A DNA stretch of 64,000 bases from Nymphalis io (lineage: Eukaryota; Arthropoda; Insecta; Lepidoptera; Nymphalidae), in NCBI RefSeq assembly GCF_905147045.1, contig NC_065898.1, positions 7,688,001 to 7,752,000 on the forward strand. The letters run 5' to 3'. A model generated the notes under the pieces. It ran no database searches. It was given only the letters and a program-made list of their open reading frames with translations, and was not told the DNA's origin. Both the position numbers and the translations under genes were made by a program. This document shows, in pieces, positions 24,685-36,479 of this stretch (its first letter is position 1; the number at the start of each line of letters is the position of its first letter).

Positions 24685-25345
24685 TTTTTTTTTTCGAGGA
24701 GGAAAGACATTTACCTCTCCCGCCCGGACACGACCGGGACGGGTATGTGGGACTCACGGGGCAGAAGGTCACCGTCCTACCCACTAAAACCTCCTCGTTT
24801 CCGTCTCACCGCATGGTGGCGGGGTTACGGGAACGCGTTAGCACACCACCGCTACCCCGCCTGCGGCCGTCGCTTTAGGTGAGCGACCCACCGGTTGTTT
24901 GTTATTGAGGTTTTCTCCTCTTGGCCCGGCCGGTGAAGGCAAGGCCCTCGGTCCCACCACAGGCTGGCGCCTGGATGGGGAAACGAGTTTGAGAAGGCGG
25001 TGACCGAAGTCTGTCCACCCAGCATCGATACCGAAACTGGGCGAACTCGCCTCTCCCTCCTCCTTCTACTCCTCCTCCTGTCTCCGGCAGCCCGAAAGGA
25101 CCCCGGAGACCAACTCCTTATATGTCTCTCCGGCGGCCCATAAGGACCCCGGAGTCCTCCTACTTGCCACGAAGCCGCTCGCTGGTCCACTCTGCGCAAC
25201 AGAGAAATACCAGGAGCGGCCCGCGACACATCCGCCGCGTCAGTCTCAGCCGCGATCGACAAGCAGTCCGGAAAAAACATCGGATTGCTGGTCGACCCCG
25301 TTGCCCAGGGTGCACCACATGGAGGTGACTGACATGCACCCCAAT
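24685..25345 (-). mobile_element. GC-rich non-LTR element 3' region, reverse orientation
   Basis: About 650 GC-rich bases in AT-rich DNA. On the - strand it contains GGAGGTTTTAGTGGGTAGGA, then CGTGAGTCCCACATACCCG, and ends TCCTCGAAAAAAAAAAA, so the poly-A 3' terminus is at about 24688. The GGTTTTAGTGGG...GTGAGTCCCAC layout recalls R1-type LINE 3' UTRs. The upstream - strand frame (25280-24852) is open but unrecognised and may be the end of ORF2 or spurious. Confidence 0.55.
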
Positions 25346-25988
25346 TTCACATGTGGTCTGGCTATTTAAATAAAAAAATATTTTAACACTTATTAGTATA
25401 AATAATTAAGAAACTACTATAAAATGTACCAGCAGTACGATTTTTACGCGCAATTCTTTGTTCCAAAAAAAAAGTTTTGCTAAATACTATGGTACTAATT
25501 TTATTTTATTTAAAGGTTCAATCACGAGGCAATTACAAGAAGTGATTACAGTATTCATTCAATAGTTTTGCGTCCGGTCCGGTGTAACAGGTAACCGGTA
25601 TCTTTTAATGTGCTTGATGCCATAACACAGACGCCTGCGTTATTTTACCAAGTTGATTTCAGAACAGTTAGTCATCCGCCAGAGCCAAACGTTTGAAACA
25701 CTTATTATAATTATCATACCGTTAAAAACTGACATAAAAATATCTTTCTTGAGTTTTAAAACATACTCTCATTTTATGACATATAAAACTTGAATATAAC
25801 GAAAATTTAACATTACTGTTAATAATACTGTTAATAATATTAAAATATATAGAATACCTAATCAACTACTTTTACAGTCGGTGTTTTAAGTCACTTTATA
25901 TTAAAATTAATTATTATTTTTCGTTTTAGTGGAAATATCTCTTTTAACTATTTATGTACATGGCTTAATTTGGGTATGAAATTTTGTT

Positions 25989-26164
25989 CACGGTAGCATG
26001 CGCAAGCGATCCCGTGGCGCTCGTTAAGACGGATGACGGCTTTTTTAGTGAGTATTCCGATGTTCGGGGTGCACTCGGTGCTTTGGACACCGGTGAGTCC
26101 CACAACCCCCCCCCCCCACTGTTTCCGTAGGGGAAATGCGTAATGCATTTTAAGACCTCGCTGT
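25989..26164 (+). mobile_element. LINE 3' end, family D, second copy
   Basis: CACGGTAGCATGCGCAAGCG, ATCCCGTGGCGCTCGTTAAG, GGTGAGTCCCACA, a C homopolymer and GGAAATGCGTAATGCATTTT match the copy at 17819-18000 with substitutions and a small deletion. I could not define a clear target duplication here. Confidence 0.75.
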
Positions 26165-28866
26165 TCTAATAAGACATTGCCGTTTAGTTTGGAAACATAG
26201 TTTTGCACATTTATTGGTAATTATGTTCTTTGAATTAACATGAGACAATCCTTAATATAATCTATTCGTCAAAATCCGTTTAAAATGTCGAAGATATTCA
26301 TTTCGATTCAAATACGAATCCACTTTTATGTGTAATTTTTTCATTAATTTTTTTAAACCCCTACTACTCCCCCTAACTTCTAATCTAGTAATCGAGTAGT
26401 GACATCACTAGTTTTCTACCCCCATTCTGAGGCGTTATTTTTTATAATAAATATAATCGAATAAAAAAAGGATTACTAAAATCGTTTATTCGCGAAGTTA
26501 TCGAGGAAATATAAAAAAAACGTATGTTTAACTTCCTTCGTTTTGCAGGCTTTAAAAAGTATTTTAATTTACAACACTACACATAGGCAAAATCATTATT
26601 AAAAGCAAATTGTATTAGATTGTCGCATACGCGTTTTCTAATAAAGTAAATTGCTTGCTTATGATTGCAAATCGTATTTGTAGCTTTAGGCCATAATAAT
26701 GTAGGTGCAGTACTTGTAATTTTTTATTTCATTGACCTTGATTGATGGTGTACAGCGCTTTGGCTCAGCTGTTGCAATAGGTTGCGTTCACCGACCGACG
26801 ATAGTTTATTTCGACATCAACCCGATGTATGGAGAAGTGTAGTACATTCGTAAATATAGCCGTTGCTACCGTAATGAATTTTCTTACGAGCGTTATGTTG
26901 ATTAATACAAACAATTTTAAGCGTTGTTTTTATCAAGAACATAAAATTAACATATAAGTATGGGATATTTTATTGTTAATAATAAAGTAAAATATTTTAA
27001 TAGTACTACAGTAACTTTTATTTTTATTTTTGGTTACGACGTAAATATTAAATACAATACAAAGATGATATAATCCATTATGAACTGCCATGCACAGTTA
27101 GAGCTTTTTAAAAATAATAAATGAATCTTATCTTGACAGGTTCAAGAGAACCGCGGTGCGATTCTGTCGAAACGTCAAAGAATTTAAAAAAAAAATGAAA
27201 ATTAAATTATTGCGATATTACCTACCTGTTTTTTTAATTAAAAAAACACGTTGACCTCACATTCATTGTTCTACATCAAGATAATTGTAGTTTATTATTA
27301 TTATTTCAACTTATACCTTGTTATACCTGCAACCAATACCTGTTATATATATATATTTATATATAGCATAAAGTATATATTTATCTACCATATTGATTGA
27401 TATTACTGATCTACCAAAAACTATAATATATGCAAAATATGTTTAGTTAACACATAGTTGGGAGACTGCGCTTGTATATTTTAATATTCATCATTTAATT
27501 AGTATATTTAAGGCTTTAATGAAATAATAAATAAAATATTAAGTAATTATATAAATCAATGGTCTAACTAAACTGCGGTGCAAAATTTTGCCCTCTATCT
27601 AATATGAATAAGAAGTATATTGAATTAATGTTATTATTTATTTAGCTTGGTTCATCGGAATGTCTGTATCTGTAAATAACGTTTTAAGCTAACAAAAGGA
27701 AATTCCAACAATAAATTAATTAAAATTAACGGAGGATCATTTAAATATACTTTAGGTTTTATTTAATAAAATATTGACTTCGGTAATATTGTTTAATCGT
27801 AAGTCATCGGTCATCATAATATTGATAAATATTGATCGGACAACAAACATTTAAAACCGTTTATAGAATCTTCAAGGTAGTAAAATATTATACGTACTAT
27901 TAATATTCGTCACACATTAATATGAAAAATTTGCAAATAAATGAAAAATCTTTTATAATCTAAGTACCTACTTTAGATTACAAAGCGACTATGTTTATAT
28001 GTATAGTTTAAACTGCCGGTTGATAATAATCTCTCAGGACATTGCCTTTTATACACGCGTGTATCGATTATATGAAGCGGAATTAAACGTTACTGACTTA
28101 TTACGATTTAAATGAATTGTTTATAATTTATTCATCGGTTGATTGACAGATTTATAGTTAAGTAATAGTGTGACTTTTCAAATTCGTAGTAAGGACTGAG
28201 ATAGATCAATCAATTGGTACATAAGTAAAATCGATTAAATCTCGAAATAATGAGTCGTTAAAAATAAAGGCTGGTTGTCAAAAGTAAATATCTTCGACTA
28301 TAATATATAACGCGATTATTATTTTTTGTGACTCTTGGAACGTTTTTCTGAATGTAATACTTTGAAAATACTTAGTTTTTTTCCATAGGGGCGACATTTT
28401 AGCCACTTGTCGTTGCTACTTTAAGAAGTTTAAATAAATAAAAACAAACTAAAGTGTTGCCACTAGTTTTTCAAATAAAATTATGTTGTCAACTTCATAC
28501 AATTAAATTTATATTTCCTGTATGGAAATCAATGAATACTAATGCACATTTTTTTAATTCTGTCTTATCTTTTAATGTTAGATTTATATTTATTAATTGA
28601 TTAAATCATTCATACGTACAACTTGTATCGGATAGTTAGTGTTATAAAATTATTTTTAATTCTCGTGTTTATGCAATGTTTGTTGCTGTTCATTACATCT
28701 ATCTATCAATAATATCTACATATTATTGTGAGAATACATAATATTGTTGACATAATGTGTCGCAAAATGAAGTATTCGTAGAAATTTTTGAGGTTAAAAT
28801 TATTTTTCAACCTTAATCAATACTGTTTGTTTTTAAACGTATATGTATTAATATTTATTTAATATA
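26165..28866. other. AT-rich stretch of probable intron 1
   Basis: No gene or repeat recognised. A modestly GC-richer segment at about 26745-26880 (CAGCGCTTTGGCTCAGCTG, GTTCACCGACCGACGATAG) could be a regulatory element or alternative first exon, but nothing in the sequence decides this. Confidence 0.4.
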
Positions 28867-28879
28867 TGTATTAATATAA

Positions 28880-29192
28880 GCCGAGATGGCCCAGTAGTAA
28901 GAACGCGTGAATCTTAACCGATGAACGTGGGTTCAAATCCGGGCAAGCACCTCTGAATTTACATGTGCTTAATTTCTGTTTATAATTCGTCTCGTGCTTT
29001 TCGGTGAAGGAAAACATCGTGAGGAAACCTGCATGTGTCTAATTTCATCGAAATTCTGCCACATGTGTATTCCACCAACCCGCACTGGAGCAGCGTGGTG
29101 GAATAAGCTCCAAACCTTCTCCTCAAAAAAAAAAAGGGAGAGGAGGCCTTAGCCCAGCAGTGGGACATTTACAGGCTGTTACTGTACTGTAC
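28880..29192 (+). mobile_element. tRNA-derived SINE, family B, full length with 11-bp target duplication
   Basis: The tRNA-like head GCCGAGATGGCCCAGTAGTA (box A region) and GGGTTCAAATCC (box B) is followed by a body with AGGAAACCTGCATGTGTCTA, GCAGCGTGGTGGAATAAGCT and GCCCAGCAGTGGGACATTTA, and a CTGTACTGTA tail. It is flanked by a perfect TGTATTAATAT at 28867-28877 and 29193-29203. Confidence 0.92.
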
Positions 29193-29614
29193 TGTATTAA
29201 TATTTTGATATTCTTTATAAGAGAAAAGATTAATAAGGATTAGTCTTATAATAATCTTTTCAAAAATGCTACACTAATACAGTTTAATGTTCGTATTAAT
29301 AGACTAGCAAGTAGGCAAACAGCCGTATTCGTGTTAAGACTATAACAGCTGTGGTTACGAATCGCCTAATCTTTTAGTTACTTCCACTTTATAATTTCCT
29401 GTGATACTTAATAATAACCAATATTAATACTATCTTTCTCTTAAAGAAGAGCGTTATTTGCGCCATTTATACCCTGCATTTCAGCACCTACATTTTTAGT
29501 AGAACCATCAACCATTGGTATATATAACAAAATATAAAAAAATGCAAGTAAGATAACAATCACCGTAGGAACTAAGACTAATTAACTTCCATCCATCGAA
29601 GCATTAACGTTTTT

Positions 29615-29930
29615 ACCTATAAGTGTTTATTAGGGGGTGATTAGTTAAATAATGTTGCGTCTTTGTTAGGAATATCTCTAACAAATTAAAAATAGGTAAT
29701 TATCTATGGGATCATTTTAATGACTTTGATTATATCTACATTATTTGACATTACGCCAGAAAACTATGTATGAGTACTGTCTGTATGTAAAGTATTAGAA
29801 GCTTATACGAGATTAAACGTGGTAACACATTCTCCTTTCAAATGTCAAATCAATAATGACAGAAAGATAAAAATAAGGGTAGTAACAAAACATCTTTAAG
29901 CTATAAGCTTACGTTTATAATCGCACGGCA
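29615..29930. repeat. Possible dispersed MITE-like repeat, family G
   Basis: CTATAAGTGTTTATTAGGGG then GTGATTAGTTAAATA, AAATGTCAAATCAATAATG, GACAGAAAGAT and a closing ACGTTTATAAT resemble, in order, the segment at 57488-57628. The ends are weakly inverted (CTATAAGTG / CGTTTATAAT). This is similarity by eye only. Confidence 0.4.
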
Positions 29931-30360
29931 ATTTATGCCTAATTAAGAAGTAGATAAAGGAATAAAAATGTTGACTGCCACTGGTAGATTTATGACAATC
30001 ATAGACAATTGTGATGTTATTAAATAACGATTTTAACATAACTTGAGTTATCAAGTATCTATGAAGTGTTTATTTTAATTATGCATGATATAATAATTGA
30101 TCATCAAACGATTCAGAAAATCGTACTAAGTTAGTTATGGTATAGTTTATGAATTAATTTAATTAACCATTATAAACTTTTGTTACGTAATTGTCTGGAC
30201 ATTTCAAGGTAGTTTTAGAAAACAGGTGTCGATTTTATTTTATCTATTTTATTTATATCTATATTATACAAAGTATGCGTCAGTTCTCTTCAAAATTTCG
30301 ATTAATAAAATTTTTGAATGTTAGTTTTTGTCTACTCGTATGTTTAATAGTCTATTCGGT

Positions 30361-30652
30361 GGTAGAATTTTGTGCAAGTCTGCCTTGATGCGTACCATAC
30401 ACTCATAAACTATGCTACCTGCTAATATATATGTATATGTCCTACTTTGTATAGTACGTTCCGTTTTTCTTCAAACCTGAAGTATTTATAGAAGGGATAT
30501 AACATATTAGTTCTCAAGATTGGTGGCGTATTGATGATTTAAAGAACCGTTTATATTTCTTACAGCGATGTTACGATCTTCTATCATATCTATGGGCAAT
30601 GATGACCAATTATCATCAGGTGGCCCATTTGCCCGTCCACCTACATAAATAA
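30361..30652 (+). mobile_element. SINE-like repeat, family C, old copy
   Basis: Degenerate but colinear with family C: TTGTGCAAGTCTGCCTTGAT, GGGATATAACATATTAGTTC, TCATCAGGTGGCCCATTTGC and CCGTCCACCTACATAAATAA. It is the most diverged copy in the window. Confidence 0.65.
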
Positions 30653-31678
30653 ATCTTGTCGTAAAATGAAAATTTAGCACGATTGAATAAGCGGGTCACG
30701 GCTAGGTTAAGTATAAAAACTAAAATGTCAATAATTTATTCCTAATCGAGTGTTTGGTGCACTAATTTCTTAACATCACGTCAATCGCAAGTATGTAACA
30801 TAAAGGCGACGCATACAAGTTATATCAATAATTTATAATATCATATTAAGTAAGACACCGATTAATCTCTGACACATTTGAAATATAATGTGTATTCAAC
30901 ATTGCAAAACATTCTTGGTTGTGAATACCAAAGAGATTTGATATTCAAATATTATAGGAAGGTTTATTTTTAAATAACACTGATATACTAAATATATGTA
31001 ACGAAGTTACTATAAATATTCTGTAAAAAAAAACAATTTAAACGTTTACCGTTTTACGTATAATATTGCTTTGGTGGTGCCGGTAGTTTTACGATATTTA
31101 ATATTAAGTTTGTTGATTATGGCGCCAATGTATGGATGCAGCTCGATGTATCTTGATGATAATTACGTGAATTTGTACGTAGAAGTAAAACTCGTTTGAC
31201 GTAACAAACTTATATGTATTTAAATTATATTACATTTGAATCGTGAATAGCAACAATAAAGAAAATATATATGGAGTAATAAAATTGTGCAAAATTGTAT
31301 GCGTTGACAGCGAACGGCGATGCAGAAGTGTCAATTTCAGTTTTTTTTTATCTTAATAGTGTGAGCTCCGTGACATTACATACTCCTTTGTAGCTGTCAT
31401 TCTCGTACACTTAATAGACGAAAATTCTTAACAAAGTTCAGTATATTAAAAAAAATTACTTGTTTTTTTATAATGTTTGGTAAGATATGCAGAAAACATA
31501 ATATAATATTAAACGATATAATGACGTGAAGTAACTTTACACTTTATAGAAGTACCTACATTAGAGCTAAAGTTAAAATGGCTTTTGATAAAGTATACCA
31601 TGTAATAAACAATTTCTGTACATATTATAAATACAATTGGCATATAATTATCTAACGTGACCTATGTTTTTTTTTCAG

Positions 31679-32112
31679 ATCCGCTGAACGTTCGGAAATT
31701 TAAATGTTAATGTAAAAAATCTTAAAGAGAAAGAAAAATATCGAATAGCAAGTAATGCTTTGTAGAAATATAAATTAATAACGTTAAAGTCTGTTAAACA
31801 AAATGACGACGGAGGCCCAAGAGTATATGAATGGAATAAGGAGGCCTGGACCCTTAACGAGAGAAATACCAGAATGTATGCGTGATAAATACACAATAAT
31901 ACAGACAGTTTTGGACGTACTAGCATTTTTAATGCTTGCGATCGGTTATGTAATTCAAGGAATATATAGGTCAATAGTTGGTATTCCGAAGAAAGATCTA
32001 AAAGGGAGTATAGCGCTTGTGACGGGTGGAGGCGGTGGCCTTGGGAGCCTTATTGCCCTGCGGCTTGCCAGGCTCGGATGCATCATCGTTTTATGGGACA
32101 TCAACAAAAAAG
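31679..32112 (+). CDS. SDR gene exon with start codon: 5' UTR, membrane anchor, Gly-rich cofactor motif
   Basis: The acceptor TTTTTTTTTCAG ends at 31678. The 5' UTR is 31679-31802, then ATG at 31803 (context AACAAAATGA) opens MTTEAQEYMNGIRRPGPLTR. The start is supported by in-frame readthrough to the anchor and TGGGGGLG. The donor AAG|GTCAGT gives an exon end at 32112 in phase 1. Coding length is 310 bases. Confidence 0.92.
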
Positions 32113-35100
32113 GTCAGTGTCCAACACATCAAGTGATAACTTACTAAACAGATTTAAATAATCTTATTTATAATGCTTTTGTAATTTACAACTGAAATTG
32201 ATGACGCTAAGTCGAACTACATAAAATATCTTAAGATATTTTATGAAAGTTTTTATTTTATATTATTATCAAATATTTTTTATATTTTTATTAATTAATA
32301 TTATTTCTTAACAGTTTTTTTTCTGTTTTCCCTATCAAGTAAGTTTTTATAAACTAATTAAAAAAAATAATTTACTCCAACTCCAGTGTCTTTTCCGTAT
32401 GTTAACTAACGTCTATAAACAAACATTACGCACATAAAATGCATATTGTAGTAGCTTTGTGCATTGCATAATGTAATATTTTGCATTGTAGTGATAATAA
32501 TGATGGACGGTAGGCATTTTCTGAGTGAGCTAGCAGTTGCTAAGCTTAAATGCATTGTCGTAGTAAGTGGCGAAGTCGTTGTCCGACTTGAAAAAGTTCT
32601 TTGTTCTCTCGTAGGTTTGCTCTTTTTTATGATTCCCTTAATAGGTTAATCCTGTCTCCTTCTATCGAAGAAGAGAAGATAAATAGTAGATATTATTTGA
32701 GTACCATTACTTTTAATTAAATAATTGGATTACATTTCTATGCGTATAAGGGTTTATCTTTGCAACAAGAACTAGCGAAACCCTAGAAGTTTCTTACTAT
32801 CCTTACTATAAACTAAAATAATACAATACGATGTATTAAAATAACCATTTTCTTAGACAACACACATGATTGCAGATTAATATCTTGATTTTCTGAAAAT
32901 TGCGATTATAATAAATTTATTTTTAACATTTAGTCATTGGGGTAATTTATTTTATGTTAATATTGTCAAGAATTTTTTAAATAAAAAAAAACGAGTGTTT
33001 ATGTTTTGTAGTAAATTACACTTTATGGTATTATTTTATACGCTTTGTCTACTAGGCATCTTATCTACGTCTTGAATATTATTATTATAATATTTCTATT
33101 TAAAACCAATCAGGTAATTAAATGTTAGCTGTATGCCAGTTTTATAATGCATCATTAAAATAAATCGTTATTGTTAGGGTTATTATTATTGTCTATAATA
33201 ATAAAACAAATCTCTGCGTAGTGTTTCAAATTTGTTCAGCTAGACTCGTGACCTTATTACAATGGCATATTTGCTTTAATCCATTAATTTGCATTAATAT
33301 ATAATAATTAATAATAATTTAAATTCTGAGACTTCATACTAAAGTTTATAAAAATCTCTATACCGTAACAAAAATTATTAGCTTAGAATAATAAATCAAT
33401 GACTCTTGGCAAAAGACCAAGAGCTGGCGCCTATTTAGCCCAAAGGCTGAGTCTAGCGGTGCAGAGGAGCGATAGTGCCAGCGTCTTGGATACAATGCCT
33501 CAGGACAATATTATAGAGGGCGTGTTTTTTCTAAAAATTAGTAATGCGAATTTTATTTTTTTATTTTTATTATATATATGTACAGTCATTATAAAAACAC
33601 ATGATTAGCAATCTATTGAAGATTGACTGACGTGAAAAAATTCATAACCTTTAAGTTTACGCTTCCTGAATTAACGTGGCTTTTCATTTAAACACTTAAA
33701 TGAATGGCTATATTGTAAAGTGTGTGTATTATTTTACACCTTATCTTTTCCATGCATTGATTTCTGAATATAAGATTATGTTGACATACCAACTTACGCA
33801 CCCACGCATACATACAAACCCAGCATATACATATGCATATATAAATATATATATATATACGTGTGACGATCTCACTGTAATGAAAATGTTCTTGTGTAAG
33901 ATTCTGTGTCTGTAGTTTTTCTAAAAATCTTCGAATCCGGTTTTTTACCACACAGCACACGTATCCATGTCAACGGATCTTCCGACACAATATATATACA
34001 AGAATAATAATATGAATCACGCTTGTCACGTCAATATTCTAAATTGAAAGCCGATCAAACTGCGATTACTAGCTACATATATAATAAATACATATATTAT
34101 ATACTAAAACCTTTTCCGAAACTCGCTGATCTTTTGGTATAAATTTTATGTATATTGGCTTAGTAGTTTTTTCCATTACCTACGCATTGCAAAGAAAACA
34201 TTTTATTTCTTAGTAAAGATACACTCATGTCGATATTAGAAGTATATCATTCTTATTTATTACTTTATCTCTAAATATAATGTGGTCATCGATCGTTTGC
34301 CCTTCAAGCGTGGCTGTTGAAACCTGTCCAATGTTTACTGGTCAAGTGACCCTAGGCCAAAGTCGGTGTTGCAATAACTGATCAAAGATGGTAACCAAAT
34401 ATTGCTTTCAAACCTGCTAACGCGATGCTACAAATACGTAAGTTATTATTTAATTATTAAAGTTTCCAACATTAATATATCCTTACCTATATTCATCTAA
34501 TGTGTTAAAGAAATATTAAAATTTAACTATTTATCTGTCTATCTAATGTATCTACTGTTGGTTCTCCTAAATAAATAAAATAAAACAAAGGTACACGTGT
34601 ATTACGGGTACTTTAATGTTTTACAAGATTTAAAAAGTTACGGTTTTGTTTAAAATTGATTAGTAGGTTTTTGAATTCAAATCGAATTTAAAGTATTATT
34701 ACTTTAAATAACCGAATTATATTGCTCCCATTTCATTGATTGTTGAAAAATATTCTCCTATATCTAACATATTAGATATTACAAAATCTCTCATAATAGA
34801 TTGGATACTAGTGTTATGTAATATCTACACAAGCTTTGAATTTTACCAATCTGAATACTATAAGCTTATTTTCACATAGAATCATGTTTTAAAGCTTTTA
34901 AAAATATCAGAAATATTTGTCTGTACTCAAGTCAACGGGAAGCCTTTGAAATTTGTATAAGTGACCTAGTCTCCTAGTATGAAAACAAACATTGAATACC
35001 TGTCAAGTTGTAACGTAATACAAAAATATATCATATTACAATGCTATAGAGCTTAAATTTTAATATATTAATTCCACCTCAATACATTTAGCTGTATAAC

Positions 35101-36434
35101 AACTATAACAGATGGTAAGGACGACATAGTTTCTTAGTCATACAAGGGTTAAATTTGTTTACTAAGTAAAACATAGAACAAAATATATTTTTTAAATATT
35201 AATTTATAGAATGTATTAATCTTAATGTATTAATTAATCATATCATATGTGCTAGGGCTGAAATTGAATGAATAAAATCCTATCCATCTTTAACCTAAAA
35301 CATTGAAAATGCTATTTTTAAGGTCTTAAATTATTTTTACAGATCGAGAATAACAGTATCGTGACCACATTCTCAATTTTATTTCTTTATGTTGTTAATT
35401 TTATTTATTTTAAGCATGAACCATGGACTTTATTGCTTTAATGACTTGGCAACGTATTCTTATCGGCTATTAGAGCCATTATTTAGCAACACTCAAAATA
35501 AATCCATTTCTAACTGTGTAGAGATTTATATCTCAATTCTAATGCTCTCTTAAACAAAGCGAACGAAACGTAATTGGATTGTAACTGTTTTGTAATATGG
35601 GCGTATATAATAATTTCAACTTTAATACTGCTTAATCAAAAACGAAAATCATATGAAACTCCTATATACCATTTTATTCTAAACATATTTTTTTATAGTA
35701 AAAATTTTATTCAACGAAAAAACAACGGCTACTATTGTTCGATTTCATATAAGTTCGATGCAATCAAATTATTGGGTTGTCATCCGAATTGCATAAACCT
35801 GTAAAATTTCAGGTCGATACGAAAATTAAAAGTAGGTTAAAATAGACCGACAACGACCCATATTTGAGCAGAGCGGTGGAATTTGTTTCTTCAATCAATT
35901 AAGTCATTATAGAAAACTTTTAAATGGAAAGTGATGTGGCTGTCAGTTTGTAATTTTAACAAGAAACAAGCCGTTTAACGGTCGGATACTTATTCTCACA
36001 ATATTTATTTGTTAAAAATTAATCAAATAAGATCTTTTATTTACATATACTTTTATTCATTGCATTTCTGTCATAATAGACAGCATTAAGTAAACGTTTA
36101 CGAAAAAAGAGAGGCGACGCAATAGCCTTAACAGTCGTGATTAAAGGTTTTTTATGAGAAAATGCTTTAATTGACATGACATATTTATAAAACAAAGTCC
36201 CACCGCTGGTCTGTCTGAACACAATAAACTTAAAAACTATGGAACAAATTTTCATACGTTTTCATCAATTGATGGAGTGATTCATGAGAGAGTAGGTGTG
36301 TAATTCGTTAATATTTTGTGTAAATTTGCTGAAAACTGATGACTGTTGAAAATGAAGAAAAAATCATGCCGACTTGGATATTTATATAGATCTATATATT
36401 AAGCAGAGTAAGTGTATTGGCTTACATTGATATT

Positions 36435-36479
<45 letters not shown>

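Noticed and set aside
24852..25280. 142-codon GC-rich open frame on the - strand
   Set aside because: GC-rich sequence keeps frames open by chance. It lies in a LINE 3' region and the arginine-rich translation has no recognisable domain, so it was not called as a gene.
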